Notes: a model not told the origin generated them from the sequence alone. 64,000 nucleotides of DNA from Stenotrophomonas beteli (GCF_001431665.1 NZ_LLXV01000001.1:1-64000); one strand, 5' to 3'; counted from the first letter of the stretch, positions 1 to 8,944 are shown. Numbers and translations: made by a program.

Positions 1-245
1 GCCACGATGCCATCGCCCTGCAGGCGGGTGTGCTCGGCAGCGTGCTGGGGTTGGGGCTGTTCAAGGCCATTGCCCTGTCGGCGCTGGCCAGTGGATCGGT
101 GCTGGTGATCGGCCTGTGGCTGCTGGCCTGCGCGTTGCTGGGCGCCTGGGCGCTGGCGGCCTGCCTGGCCTGTCTCGCACTGAGCCGCCGCGTGTTCGTG
201 CTGATGCTGGCGTTGTGCAGCGTGCTGCTGATCTGCATTGGCTGA
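1..245 (+). CDS. C-terminal end of a membrane protein (5' end outside window)
   Basis: The reading frame is open from the first complete codon (base 3) to a TGA at 243-245, with no clear start inside the window, so this is the last ~80 codons of a longer gene. The residues are almost entirely hydrophobic (Ala, Leu, Gly, Val) and form two or three membrane segments, split by a short basic stretch (SRR) near the end. This suggests the C-terminal part of an integral inner-membrane protein. No family motif is visible, so no function is proposed. An internal GTG at base 30 could start a small protein, but the open frame upstream makes truncation by the window edge the simpler reading. Confidence 0.55.
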   Translation, partial: HDAIALQAGVLGSVLGLGLFKAIALSALASGSVLVIGLWLLACALLGAWALAACLACLALSRRVFVLMLALCSVLLICIG

Positions 246-344
246 AGCCGCCCTCTGCCAGGACGCCGGGGGGCGCCGGGCACCGCATCCACGGCGCGCG
301 CTTGATCCGGCGCATGCACGCAGCTGACTGCGCCGTCACCGCCG

Positions 345-632
345 ATGGGCAACGATGCGGCATTGTTTCCTGCCGAGCTGTCCATGCCTGACGCGATCCA
401 CCCAGTCATCAGCGCCTTTGAGGCCGTGTTCAACCTGTCCGGTGGAATCGAGCGCATCACTGCGCTGACCATCACCTGCCGCCATTGCGCCGAAACCACT
501 TCGGCCAGCGAAGAGAGCCTGCTGCATCTGCCCGGCGGTGCCTTGTTCCGCTGCGAGCGATGCGGCTGCCATCAACAGGTCAGCCATGCACGGGTGGCCG
601 ATTGGTCGTTGCCCTCGTTGCTGGGCGTATGA
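345..632 (+). CDS. small hypothetical protein with two CxxC pairs
   Basis: This frame encodes 95 residues, or 82 if the ATG at 384 (MPDAIHPV) is used. Neither start has a strong ribosome-binding site. The second half carries CRHC about 30 residues before CERCGC, the spacing of a small zinc-ribbon or treble-clef fold, so metal binding is a fair inference. The gene lies between a membrane protein and a sensor kinase on the same strand. A long frame on the opposite strand covers it, but its protein is compositionally poor and lacks recognisable motifs. I do not recognise the family. Confidence 0.5.
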   Translation: MGNDAALFPAELSMPDAIHPVISAFEAVFNLSGGIERITALTITCRHCAETTSASEESLLHLPGGALFRCERCGCHQQVSHARVADWSLPSLLGV

Positions 633-683
633 CGCACTGAGGCAGCGTACGGATGTGCAGGCCGTGCTGACACCCCCTCGGCT

Positions 684-2417
684 ATGCTGGGTGACCTCCC
701 CGCGCTGTCGGCCATGCATCCTTTTCCCCTTACTGTCTCCGCGCCCGACCAGCTGGCCTACCGCCTGCTGCAGGACAGCGACTGGGCGCGCTCTGCCGCC
801 GCAGCCAGCGCTCCGCCCGAGCTGCGCTCCCTGCTGGCGATGATTCTCGATTCTCCCGAGCCGCTGTGGATTGCCTGGGGCCACCAGGACAAGACGTTCT
901 TCTTCAACGACGCCTACCTGCCGATGCTGGGCGGCAAGCTGCACGGGGCCATGGGTAATAGCCTGGAACAGGTGTGGTCCGATGTCTGGCAGGTGGTCGC
1001 GCCGGCGATCGGCGATGCGTTTGCCGGCACCAGCCGCAGCTTCAACAACCTGCCACTGATGATGGACCGCGACGGCACGCTGCGGGAGACCTTCTGGACG
1101 TTCTCCTATTCGCCGCTGCGCCTCGGCTGTGGCGCAGTGGGCGGCATCATCTGCGTGGTCAGTGAACAGACCGAGCGGGTGATCGAGCGCGACCGGCACA
1201 GCCGCCAGGTCGCGGCCATCACCGAGCAGGCGCGCGAGGCGCACCTGGAGCTGGTACGCGCGCGCGAACAGCTGCGGCAGTCACAGAAGCTGGAGGCCAT
1301 CGGCCAGCTGACCGGCGGCGTCGCCCACGACTTCAACAACCTGCTGCAGGTCATCACCGGCTCGGTGGACATGCTGCTGCACACCTGGCCTGGCGACGAT
1401 CCGCGCCTGCGCTACATCCAGGCCATCGGCAGCGCCTCGGACAGGGCCACGCGGCTTACCGCACAGCTGCTGGCATTCTCGCGTCGCCAGAGCCTGTCCC
1501 CGGAGGTCTTCGATCTGTGCGAGAGCGTGCAGGCACTGTCGGACATCATCACCACCGTGCTCGGTGCCCGCATCACGATGCGGGTGGACCTGCCTTGCAC
1601 GCCGTTGCCGGTGCTGCTGGACCGCACGCAGCTGGATACCGCCCTGATCAACATCGCGGTCAACGCACGCGATGCAATCGAAGGCCAGGGCACCGTGACG
1701 ATCCATGTCGCACAGGTGACTGCGGTGCCTTCGATCCGCTTTTCCGCACCGATGAAGGGCGCGTTCGCCGCCATCAGCGTGACCGACACCGGTGCCGGCA
1801 TCGACCCGACCGTGGTCGACCGCATCTTCGAGCCGTTCTTCACCACCAAGGATGTCGGTGCCGGAACCGGACTCGGCCTCAGCCAGGTGTTCGGCTTCGT
1901 CAAGCAGTCCGAGGGCGAAGTGGATGTGAGCAGCGAACCCGGCACCGGCACGCGTTTTACGCTTTACCTGCCACTGGCCCAGTCCAGCGGCGCACTCCCG
2001 CGGCCGCTGTCGCAGCCGGGCCTGGTGCATGGCCAAGGGCTGTGCGTGCTGGTGGTGGAAGACAACGTCGATGTGGCCGAGTTCGCGGTCGGTGCGCTGC
2101 GCGAGCTCGACTACACCGTGGTGCTGGCGCGCAATGCAGACGAAGCGCTGGCCGCACTGGAACACGATGCCGCACGCTTCCACGTGGTCTTCAGCGACGT
2201 AGTGATGCCGGGCATCAACGGCCTGGACCTGGCGCGCAGCATCCGCAGCCGTTTTCCCGGGCTGCCGATCATTCTCACCAGTGGCTACAGCGAGCTGCTG
2301 GCACGCGACCCGGGGCATGGCTTTGCCCTGCTGCGCAAACCCTATTCGCTCAAGCAGCTGGCAGCGGTGATGACCGAGGCGGGGCGGCAGCGTTCGCCCG
2401 AGCCGGTGCGGGTATAG
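684..2417 (+). CDS. hybrid sensor histidine kinase/response regulator
   Basis: Encodes 577 residues; a second ATG at 714 would remove ten, and neither start has a convincing Shine-Dalgarno sequence. Domains in order are: a PAS-like sensor domain (~55-170), a coiled-coil linker (~170-205), a HisKA phosphoacceptor with His215 in AHDFNNLLQ, a HATPase (N box NIAVNARDAIEG, G1 DTGAGID, G2 GTGLGLS), and a receiver domain. The receiver has the acidic pair VEDN, phosphoacceptor Asp505 in SDVVMPG, and the conserved Lys in RKPYS. There is no transmembrane segment, so it is a soluble cytoplasmic kinase. The HDFNN box and C-terminal receiver match hybrid kinases that follow PAS/LOV sensors. The signal is unknown, and no separate output regulator lies next to it. 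Confidence 0.9.
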   Translation: MLGDLPALSAMHPFPLTVSAPDQLAYRLLQDSDWARSAAAASAPPELRSLLAMILDSPEPLWIAWGHQDKTFFFNDAYLPMLGGKLHGAMGNSLEQVWSDVWQVVAPAIGDAFAGTSRSFNNLPLMMDRDGTLRETFWTFSYSPLRLGCGAVGGIICVVSEQTERVIERDRHSRQVAAITEQAREAHLELVRAREQLRQSQKLEAIGQLTGGVAHDFNNLLQVITGSVDMLLHTWPGDDPRLRYIQAIGSASDRATRLTAQLLAFSRRQSLSPEVFDLCESVQALSDIITTVLGARITMRVDLPCTPLPVLLDRTQLDTALINIAVNARDAIEGQGTVTIHVAQVTAVPSIRFSAPMKGAFAAISVTDTGAGIDPTVVDRIFEPFFTTKDVGAGTGLGLSQVFGFVKQSEGEVDVSSEPGTGTRFTLYLPLAQSSGALPRPLSQPGLVHGQGLCVLVVEDNVDVAEFAVGALRELDYTVVLARNADEALAALEHDAARFHVVFSDVVMPGINGLDLARSIRSRFPGLPIILTSGYSELLARDPGHGFALLRKPYSLKQLAAVMTEAGRQRSPEPVRV

Positions 2418-2451
2418 CGGTTCCTGCACCGGGCCGGTACGCGGGGAGACG

Positions 2452-2688
2452 ATGCGCACGCTGCACAGTGTGCAGGCAATGGGCGGCCTGGACGCAGCCA
2501 GCGCCTGCGCTACCTATGACGGTAACGCGATGCACCCGGCCTGCCAGGAATCACCGCATCTGAAGGACATTCCGCCCGACGTGGCCGCGCGTGAAAGCCG
2601 CCGCAACAAGGGCATGGAGGTGTGGTCGAGCGAGCGCAAGGGCAGCGACACGCCGCTGGACCTGAGCGGCAGCAAGAAGGACCTCTGA
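2452..2688 (+). CDS. small hypothetical protein
   Basis: A 78-residue frame starts at an ATG six bases after a GGGGAG ribosome-binding site and ends in a polar, charged tail (SGSKKDL). It lies in the gap between the hybrid kinase and the convergent monooxygenase and overlaps neither. The protein is hydrophilic, has two cysteines and no membrane segment, and belongs to no family I recognise. The good ribosome-binding site and the lack of a competing gene are the reasons for keeping it; it could still be a chance frame in high-GC DNA. Confidence 0.45.
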   Translation: MRTLHSVQAMGGLDAASACATYDGNAMHPACQESPHLKDIPPDVAARESRRNKGMEVWSSERKGSDTPLDLSGSKKDL

Positions 2689-2732
2689 TCACCGCCGCAC
2701 AGCCCTTGCCGGCTGCGCGGCGGCCGCGCGGA

Positions 2733-4262
2733 TCAGGCCGGCACCGGCGAACCGGACCAGCGCCGCAGCGCCTCGGCCAGCCCCGTCGCGTCGCCGCCAG
2801 CATCGCAGGCCCAGGCCACAATGCCGTCGGGCCGGACCAGCACCGCGCCGAGACCGAGTGTGTCGTGCACCGGTGAAGCGACGCAGGCAAGACGATGGGA
2901 CTGGCCGTCAATGCCCTCGCAAAGCGCAGGGTCGGCGTCGAACACCAACAGCACACCGCCTCCGGTGCGCAGCAGCTCGCCCATGCGACGGCCGTCGCCC
3001 AATTGAAAGTCGGGCACGCTGCGGCCAACCAGTGGATGCCCTTCGCCCAGATCCAGCTGCTGCGCAACGCCCCAGACCCGCTCGGCCAGATAGGTCGCGC
3101 CATCGCGGGACTCGGCCAGATCGGCCATGACCGCTGCCAGTGCGCGTGAACCCGTACCGGGTCGCATCAGCGCCACCTGCGCCCGCGACCAGTCCAGCAC
3201 CCGTGCGCCGATCGGGCGCCGCTCCGCGCCATAGCTGTCCAGCAGCGCGCCATCGGCCGCACCGCGCACTACCACCGCCAGCTTCCAGCCAAGATTCATC
3301 GCATCGCCGATACCCAGGTTCAGGCCCTGCCCGCCCAGCGGCGAATGCACATGCGCGGCATCGCCGGCCAGCAGTACGCGCCCGTTGCGATAGCGCGTCG
3401 CCAGGCGGGCACCATCGGTCCAGGTACTGTGCAGATGCAGTGCGGTGATGGTGGCCTCACGCCCGGAAATGCGCCGCAACAGGGCCTGCGCCGCCTCTCG
3501 ATCAAGCGCCGTGCGATGGCCGGCGCCACCATCGAAATCGGCCAGCGCCAGTACGCCCGGAGGACTGAAGTTGCACATGCCGTGCGCGGTCTGCTGGCGG
3601 CCCGGCGTCAGCACCGCAGGGTCGTCCAGTTCCACCAGCAACGAATGCCCGGTGAGTTCCGGATCGGTGCCGGCGAAGCCGAAGCCGCACTGCTTGCGCA
3701 CAGTGCTGCGGCCGCCATCGCAGCCGACCAGCCAGCGACCGCGGACGGTCCCCTCGTTCGTTTCGATCACCACCTCGTCGGCGCCAGCGTGTACGGCCTG
3801 CAGCGCACGACCGCGCTCGATCCGCACGCCCAGCACGGTTGCGCGCGCGCTCAGGGCGGCCTCCAATGCATGCAGCTCCACTGCCATCTGGGTGCCGACA
3901 GGCGTGGCCAGCTGGTACGGCCAGCGACTGCGATCAACGTTGTCCAATGCGAACGGGATGCCGGCAAAGTGACCGCCCAGCGGCCGCGACTGCGCCAGCC
4001 AGTGCGCGGTACCGGGTGGCGGCGCGCCCTTGTCGGGCTTGAGCACCTGGGTCGCGGCCACCGCCTCGAGTAGGCCCCGCCGGTCCAGCGCCTCCAGGGT
4101 GGGCACATTCAAGCCGCGCAGGCCGAAAGGCAAGCGCTTCAACGGCGACTCCGGCGATGCGGCCGCTTCCAGCACCAGCACCGAGCAGCCGGCCAAGGCC
4201 AGCTCGCAGGACAGGAACAGGCCGACCGGACCGGCCCCGGCAACCACCACGTCGTACCCCAT
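2733..4262 (-). CDS. FAD-dependent monooxygenase (PheA/TfdB-type aromatic hydroxylase family)
   Basis: A 509-residue flavoprotein. The start MGYDVV at 4262 places the FAD-binding Rossmann motif GAGPVG at residues 9-14. The family's second FAD motif, GDAAHVHSPLGGQGLN, lies near residue 300. A C-terminal thioredoxin-like region follows, as in phenol hydroxylase and polyketide hydroxylase relatives. These enzymes use NAD(P)H and oxygen to hydroxylate aromatic or polyketide substrates; the substrate here is unknown. The gene is divergent from a TetR-family gene with an 81-bp gap containing palindromes, so local repression by that regulator is likely. An upstream in-frame ATG at 4304 would add 14 residues before the Rossmann fold and run into the operator region, so it is less likely. 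Confidence 0.88.
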   Translation of the reverse strand: MGYDVVVAGAGPVGLFLSCELALAGCSVLVLEAAASPESPLKRLPFGLRGLNVPTLEALDRRGLLEAVAATQVLKPDKGAPPPGTAHWLAQSRPLGGHFAGIPFALDNVDRSRWPYQLATPVGTQMAVELHALEAALSARATVLGVRIERGRALQAVHAGADEVVIETNEGTVRGRWLVGCDGGRSTVRKQCGFGFAGTDPELTGHSLLVELDDPAVLTPGRQQTAHGMCNFSPPGVLALADFDGGAGHRTALDREAAQALLRRISGREATITALHLHSTWTDGARLATRYRNGRVLLAGDAAHVHSPLGGQGLNLGIGDAMNLGWKLAVVVRGAADGALLDSYGAERRPIGARVLDWSRAQVALMRPGTGSRALAAVMADLAESRDGATYLAERVWGVAQQLDLGEGHPLVGRSVPDFQLGDGRRMGELLRTGGGVLLVFDADPALCEGIDGQSHRLACVASPVHDTLGLGAVLVRPDGIVAWACDAGGDATGLAEALRRWSGSPVPA

Positions 4263-4306
4263 GCGGATTCCTCGTGAGCACCGGGCCGGCGCTCTGTCGA
4301 GCACAA

Positions 4307-4332
4307 TGTTACACTGGGTGTACGTTTTAACA
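4307..4332. promoter_or_regulatory. candidate TetR operator between monooxygenase and regulator
   Basis: The divergent intergenic region holds a short perfect palindrome TACAC-TGG-GTGTA (4310-4322). It is nested in a wider inverted pair TGTTA (4307-4311) / TAACA (4328-4332). The position, between two divergent genes and just upstream of the TetR start at 4344, fits an autoregulatory operator. No binding data are available. Confidence 0.45.
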
Positions 4333-4343
4333 AGTGAACCCCC

Positions 4344-4988
4344 ATGACCCCGCCCCCTGGCCGCCGTGAGCAGCGCAAAGCCGAGACCCGACAGGCGATT
4401 TCCGACATCGCCACCAGGCTGATCATCGAGCGCGGCTTCGAGGCCGTGTCGATGTCAGAGATCGCCGAGGCCGCCGGGGTCTCGCGCAAAACGGTGTTCA
4501 ACTACTTCGCCAGCAAGGAAGACCTGGTATTTGATCGTGACGAGGAGGCGCGCGCGGTGCTGCGCGAAGGCATGACCGAGCGCGGCGGCATGACGCCGCT
4601 GGCCGCGTTCCAGTCGCTGCTGTGCAGCCTGCTGCACAGTGGCCATCCCCTGCTGCGGATCAGCGCCGGCGCCGCAGCGTTCTGGGCCACGGTGGCCGAC
4701 AGCCCGGCGCTGGTCGCCCACGCGCGGCGCCTGCAGGCACAGCTGACCGACGATCTGGCGCAGTTGATGGCCACCGCTGCCGGCCGCCCGGCCCGTGATG
4801 CCGAGGCCCGGCTGGGCGCGGCGATGCTGCTGTCCTCGGTGGTGGCCGCCTACGAAAGCGGGCTGGCCAGCCAGGCGCTGGGGGAGGACCCGCGCGCTGC
4901 GATGGTGCAGCTGATCGTCCGCGGCGGCACCGGCGTACTTGCCGCCCTGGCCGGCACCCCGTACACCGACCCCGGCGCACGTCCATAG
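4344..4988 (+). CDS. TetR/AcrR family transcriptional regulator
   Basis: 214 residues. The N-terminal helix-turn-helix spans about residues 12-58 and is typical of the family: IIERGFEAVSMSEIAEAAG followed by VSRKTVFNYFASKEDL. The C-terminal two thirds is the variable ligand-binding and dimer domain. The gene is divergent from the flavin monooxygenase, the classic arrangement for a repressor of a neighbouring oxidoreductase that is relieved by the enzyme's substrate. Ligand and full regulon cannot be read from sequence. Confidence 0.88.
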   Translation: MTPPPGRREQRKAETRQAISDIATRLIIERGFEAVSMSEIAEAAGVSRKTVFNYFASKEDLVFDRDEEARAVLREGMTERGGMTPLAAFQSLLCSLLHSGHPLLRISAGAAAFWATVADSPALVAHARRLQAQLTDDLAQLMATAAGRPARDAEARLGAAMLLSSVVAAYESGLASQALGEDPRAAMVQLIVRGGTGVLAALAGTPYTDPGARP

Positions 4989-5015
4989 CGCATTCGGGGC
5001 TAGGCTGCGAAGTGT

Positions 5016-5042
5016 TGCAAATGCTAATCTTTCTCATTTGCA
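5016..5042. promoter_or_regulatory. Fur box
   Basis: A perfect 8-base inverted repeat TGCAAATG ... CATTTGCA with an 11-base spacer. The core AATGCTAATCTTTCTCATT agrees with the gammaproteobacterial Fur consensus (AATGAGAATNATTCTCATT) at nearly all positions. It lies 18 bases before the start of the siderophore receptor, where bound Fur-Fe would block transcription or initiation. Confidence 0.72.
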
Positions 5043-5060
5043 GCCAAGCGCCTCCCTTCC

Positions 5061-7202
5061 ATGCCCCTGCCGATGCTCCGCCAACGCGCCCTGTCCGTGG
5101 CGCTGACCCTGCCCCTGGCCGCGCTTGCCTGCGCCGCCGAACCCTCGCCCAACACTCCCACCGCGCTGGACAAGGTTGAAGTGCGTGGCCGTGCGCAGAC
5201 CCTGTACCGGGTGGACGATGCCGCAGTGGGCACCCGCACCGACACGCCGCTGGAGCTCGTTCCGCAATCGATCCAAGTGGTGCCGCGCGAGTTGATCGAC
5301 GACCAGGCGGCGCGTCAGGTCACCGACCTCTACCGCAGCATCAGCGGCATCAGCTTCTTCAGCTATGCCGGCGTTACCCTGCGCGGCTTCCGCCAGGAGA
5401 ACGTGCTGTACGACGGCCTGCGCGGCGACCCGTACGCCGGCTTCTCGGTGCCGCAGCTGTTCAACATCGAACGGGTGGAGATCCTGAAGGGACCGGCCGG
5501 GGCGCTCTATGGCGGCGGCGATGCCGGTGGCATCATCAATTACGTCACGCGCAAGCCGAAGGCCAGCGCCGAGCGCCGCATCGAAATGCAGATGGGCAAC
5601 AAGGACTTCCGCGCCGGTTCCATCGAAGGCACCGGCCCGTTGAACGCCAGCGGCAGCGTGCGTTACCGCGCCGGGCTGTATGCCGACACCGAGCAGGGCC
5701 TGCGCTGGAATGCCGACAGCGAAAGCGTGATCGGCGATGCCTCGCTGGCCTTCGACGTTGGCCAGACCGGCGAGCTGGTGCTGCAGTTCACCGACATCAC
5801 CCAGAACCTGGGCGGCAACCGCCTGCGCGGCGTGCCGGTGAACGATGCCGGTACCTTCCTCACCGACCGCCGCTGGAACCACAACGAGGCCAGCGACTTC
5901 CTCGACATGCGCGCGAAGGTGGCGTTGGCGCAATACCGTTTCGCACCGCGTGACAACCTGGATGTGGACATCGCCGCGCGCTGGTTCAGCAACAACGAGC
6001 ACCAGATGTACCACGAGCCGATGGGCCTGATCGACCGCGACCGCGACGGCGTGGCCGAGTGGATGACCCGGCAGCTGCGCAACCAGATCCGCGACAACGA
6101 AGCATTCACCGCCAACGCCAATGCGGTGTGGCGGATCGACACCGGCCGCATCGGGCACAAGGTGCTGTTCGGTGCCGACGTCTACCAGCTCGATGCGGAT
6201 TTCACTGCACAGACCGCCAACAGTGCCGACCTCGCGCGTGGCGCCGGCCCGGTGCGTGGCATCGACCTGTTCAATCCGGTATACGGCGGCAGCAGCTGGC
6301 ACGACTACAATCTGGCCGCCCTGCCCTGGCGCAGCACCGCCACCCGCAGCACACGCTACGGTGCTTACCTGCAGGACGAACTGGCACTGGGCCAACGCTG
6401 GCACGTGCTGGCCGGGCTGCGCTGGGATGGCTTCCAGGATGAGGATCGTCTCGGCGCCAGCCGCGTGGACGGCAACGATCTGAGCTGGCGGCTGGGCAGC
6501 ACCTTCAGCGTGCGCGAGGGCCTGAACGTATACGCCAACGTGGCCAGTGGCTTCGTGCCGCAGAGCGCGGCGAACCAGAACCCGGCCACCGGCGGCCCGT
6601 TCGACGCCGAGCGCAGCAAGCAGTGGGAAATCGGCCTGAAATCGCTGCTGGCCGAGCGCGTGAGCGTGAACATGGCGGCCTACCGCATCGACCGCAGCAA
6701 CATCGTGCAGGCCACCGGCGAGGTGATCGGCGGCGTGAACCAGCTGGCCGCGCTGGGCCTGGTGCGCAGCACCGGCATGGAGCTGGACCTGCTGGCCGAT
6801 GTCACCGAGCGCTGGGTGCTGAACCTGACCTACGCCTACAACGATGCGCGGGTGAAGGACGCCGGCCCGGGCGGCATCACCAACGCCTCCGGCGACCGGT
6901 TCGCCAATGCGCCGCGCAACAAGGTCGGGTTGTGGACGCGCTATGACCTGCCTGCGATCAACTCCGCCATCGGCTTCGGCGCTGACCATGTCGGCGAGCG
7001 TGTCAGCCTCGATGGGCAGACGGTGAAGGCGTATACCGTGTTCGACATGAGCTGGAAGACCACCTGGAAGCAGTGGCAGTTCCAGGCCAACGTCAAGAAC
7101 CTGTTCGACAGGGTGTATGCCGCCAGTGGCTTCATCGAACGCAACGGGCACTTCCCGGGCGAACCGAGGCGGGTGTATGTGCAGGCGGCCTACACCTTCT
7201 GA
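5061..7202 (+). CDS. TonB-dependent siderophore receptor
   Basis: 713 residues. A Sec signal peptide of about 28 residues ends at ACAAEP. A TonB-box-like start and plug domain follow (ELVPQSIQVVPRELIDDQ ... LKGPAGALYGGGDAGGIINYV). The rest is a 22-strand-type barrel ending in the aromatic YTF typical of outer-membrane proteins. The plug phrase 'PQSIQVVPRE' is characteristic of the ferric-siderophore receptor subfamily. The Fur-like palindrome directly upstream supports induction under iron starvation. The siderophore cannot be named. No biosynthetic or periplasmic-binding genes lie alongside, so it may take up a xenosiderophore. Two TonB-like proteins are encoded at 18.5-19.8 kb. Confidence 0.92.
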   Translation: MPLPMLRQRALSVALTLPLAALACAAEPSPNTPTALDKVEVRGRAQTLYRVDDAAVGTRTDTPLELVPQSIQVVPRELIDDQAARQVTDLYRSISGISFFSYAGVTLRGFRQENVLYDGLRGDPYAGFSVPQLFNIERVEILKGPAGALYGGGDAGGIINYVTRKPKASAERRIEMQMGNKDFRAGSIEGTGPLNASGSVRYRAGLYADTEQGLRWNADSESVIGDASLAFDVGQTGELVLQFTDITQNLGGNRLRGVPVNDAGTFLTDRRWNHNEASDFLDMRAKVALAQYRFAPRDNLDVDIAARWFSNNEHQMYHEPMGLIDRDRDGVAEWMTRQLRNQIRDNEAFTANANAVWRIDTGRIGHKVLFGADVYQLDADFTAQTANSADLARGAGPVRGIDLFNPVYGGSSWHDYNLAALPWRSTATRSTRYGAYLQDELALGQRWHVLAGLRWDGFQDEDRLGASRVDGNDLSWRLGSTFSVREGLNVYANVASGFVPQSAANQNPATGGPFDAERSKQWEIGLKSLLAERVSVNMAAYRIDRSNIVQATGEVIGGVNQLAALGLVRSTGMELDLLADVTERWVLNLTYAYNDARVKDAGPGGITNASGDRFANAPRNKVGLWTRYDLPAINSAIGFGADHVGERVSLDGQTVKAYTVFDMSWKTTWKQWQFQANVKNLFDRVYAASGFIERNGHFPGEPRRVYVQAAYTF

Positions 7203-7362
7203 TCCCGTGGTGCAGAGATCGAAGGCATGGGAGTTGCACGCGTGGATGACAAGGCGACATACCCGCAGAGGCACAGAGGCGTGCTTTCGATTGCCGAAGA
7301 TCCACATGAACCGTTGCAGCGGCAATTTCGCCACAGCGCCGGTCTCACCAGGTTCCCGACCT

Positions 7363-7710
7363 TCAACTATCCTCGCGCGTACTGTGGTACCCGCGATAGG
7401 TTTCACCCCATTCCCGCATCGCCAGCAGCACCGGCACCAGCGTGCGCCCGAATTCGGAAAGCTCGTACTCCACCTTCGGTGGCACCTCGGGATGGACGTG
7501 GCGGATCACCACCCCGTCAGCTTCCAGTTCCCGCAGCTGGCTGGTCAGCATGGACTGGGTGGCGTTGGGCACCCGCCGCGTCAGCTCCATGAAGCGACGC
7601 TTGCCCGTCATCAGATGAAAGAGGATGACCGGTTTCCACACGCCTCCCATGACCGACAGCGTGACTTCTACGGCGCAACCGCTCTTGCCATCCCAACGCC
7701 TGCTACGCAT
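7363..7710 (-). CDS. HxlR family transcriptional regulator
   Basis: 115 residues forming one winged helix-turn-helix of the HxlR/MarR-like type. It has the family hallmarks: an early cysteine (GCAVE), GGVWKPVILFHL, RRFMELTRRVPN, LTSQLRELEADG, and a wing with VEYELSEFG. HxlR proteins bind as dimers to nearby promoters and often sense redox or aldehyde stress through the N-terminal cysteine. The gene is divergent from the YhdH/AcuI-type oxidoreductase at 7812, so control of that gene is the obvious inference. Confidence 0.9.
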   Translation of the reverse strand: MRSRRWDGKSGCAVEVTLSVMGGVWKPVILFHLMTGKRRFMELTRRVPNATQSMLTSQLRELEADGVVIRHVHPEVPPKVEYELSEFGRTLVPVLLAMREWGETYRGYHSTREDS

Positions 7711-7745
7711 GAATACTCCGAAAAACCATAGTACCTACGGAAAAA
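7711..7745. promoter_or_regulatory. possible HxlR operator in divergent promoter region
   Basis: The start of the HxlR-oxidoreductase gap has a near-repeat CCGAAAAACCATAG followed by TACCTACGGAAAAAC. The GTAC-centred stretch CATAGTACCTACG is partly self-complementary. The location fits an HxlR site, but the symmetry is imperfect and this is only a suggestion. Confidence 0.25.
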
Positions 7746-7811
7746 CATCGTTCTTGTTGCAATAACGGTGCGAGCCTAGCATGGCCCCATTCCTTGAATG
7801 CGAGGCCCCGC

Positions 7812-8801
7812 ATGACGTTCAAAGCACTGCTCACCCGCAAGACCAACAACCAGGTTTCGACCGAGCTGGTCGATTTCGATGAAGCAGACCTGATGGACGG
7901 CGACGTCCTGGTGGAGGTCCAGTACTCCACGCTCAATTACAAGGATGCGCTTGCCCTCACCGGCAAGAGTCCGGTCATCCGGACGTTCCCGCTCATTCCT
8001 GGCATCGATCTGGCCGGCGTGGTGCTGGAATCCAGCAGGGCCGACTTCACACCAGGCGACCGCGTTGTGCTCAACGGCTGGGACCTGAGCATGGGCCACC
8101 ACGGCGGCCTGGCCCAGCGCGCGCGGGTGCGGGGCGAATGGCTCAACCGGATTCCCGGCAACCTCAGCACCCGCGACGCCATGGCCATCGGCACCGCTGG
8201 CTATACCGCCATGCTCTGCGTGCTGGCCCTGGAACATGCAGGGGTGACGCCTGCGCAGGGCGATGTGCTGGTCACCGGCGCCAACGGCGGCGTCGGCTCG
8301 ATCGCGGTGGCGATCCTCTCGAAGCTGGGCTACCGCGTGGTGGCCGCCACCGGGCGACCGGAACATGCCGGGTACCTGCACAACCTGGGTGCGGCCGAGA
8401 TCGTCGACCGTGCGCAGCTCTCAGAACCGCGCGAGCGGCCGGTGAGCGCCGAGCGTTGGGCCGGCGTGGTGGATGTGGCCGGTGGCCCTACCCTCGTCAA
8501 CGCGATTGCCGAGACCAAGTACCGCGGTGCCGTGGCGGCCTGCGGCCTGGCGCAGAGCGACACGCTGCAGGGCTCGGTGCTGCCTTTCATCCTGCGCAAC
8601 GTCACCTTGGCCGGCATCGATTCGGTGAACGCGCCGCAGGACGTGCGCCAGCGTGCATGGGATCGCTTGGCCACCGACCTGGACCCGCAGAAGCTGGAAA
8701 GCACGGTCCAGCAGATCGGCCTTGCCGAGGTGCTGGACGTGTACGAGCAGATCATCCCGGGCAAGGTGCGCGGGCGGATCGTGGTGGACGTCAACGCCTG
8801 A
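7812..8801 (+). CDS. YhdH/AcuI-type NADPH-dependent oxidoreductase (MDR superfamily)
   Basis: 329 residues from the ATG at 7812 (MTFKALLTRK). The ATG at 7794 adds six residues that are not typical of the family. It is a medium-chain dehydrogenase/reductase without zinc ligands. It has the GroES-like N-terminal fold (NYKDALALTGK, PGIDLAGVV) and the nucleotide-binding motif TGANGGVGSIAVAIL. The family includes E. coli YhdH/AcuI, which reduces acryloyl-CoA with NADPH, and quinone oxidoreductases. The strong YhdH-like start supports an enoyl/acryloyl reductase role, but the substrate is an inference. The divergent HxlR gene suggests induction by an electrophile. Confidence 0.85.
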   Translation: MTFKALLTRKTNNQVSTELVDFDEADLMDGDVLVEVQYSTLNYKDALALTGKSPVIRTFPLIPGIDLAGVVLESSRADFTPGDRVVLNGWDLSMGHHGGLAQRARVRGEWLNRIPGNLSTRDAMAIGTAGYTAMLCVLALEHAGVTPAQGDVLVTGANGGVGSIAVAILSKLGYRVVAATGRPEHAGYLHNLGAAEIVDRAQLSEPRERPVSAERWAGVVDVAGGPTLVNAIAETKYRGAVAACGLAQSDTLQGSVLPFILRNVTLAGIDSVNAPQDVRQRAWDRLATDLDPQKLESTVQQIGLAEVLDVYEQIIPGKVRGRIVVDVNA

Positions 8802-8944
8802 CGCCTGTTACGCCCGCAGGGGTGCAACACCATCGCGGGCTTCTGGCCGGCCAGGCCGAAAGCCCTGCGCACGGCACCACGCCCCCTTATCATGGGGCTG
8901 TAAGGGCGCTTTACGCCCAGTGACGTACGCAAGGCAGTATCTGG

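Noticed and set aside
336..1244. A 302-codon open frame on the minus strand over the small CxxC gene and the kinase start
   Set aside because: It overlaps the kinase coding region in antisense. The translation is low-complexity Arg/Gln/His-rich with no motif, as expected for the shadow of a GC-rich gene.
5034..7406. A 790-codon open frame opposite the siderophore receptor
   Set aside because: It is the antisense shadow of the receptor, rich in His/Val/Ala with no domain, and has no ribosome-binding site.
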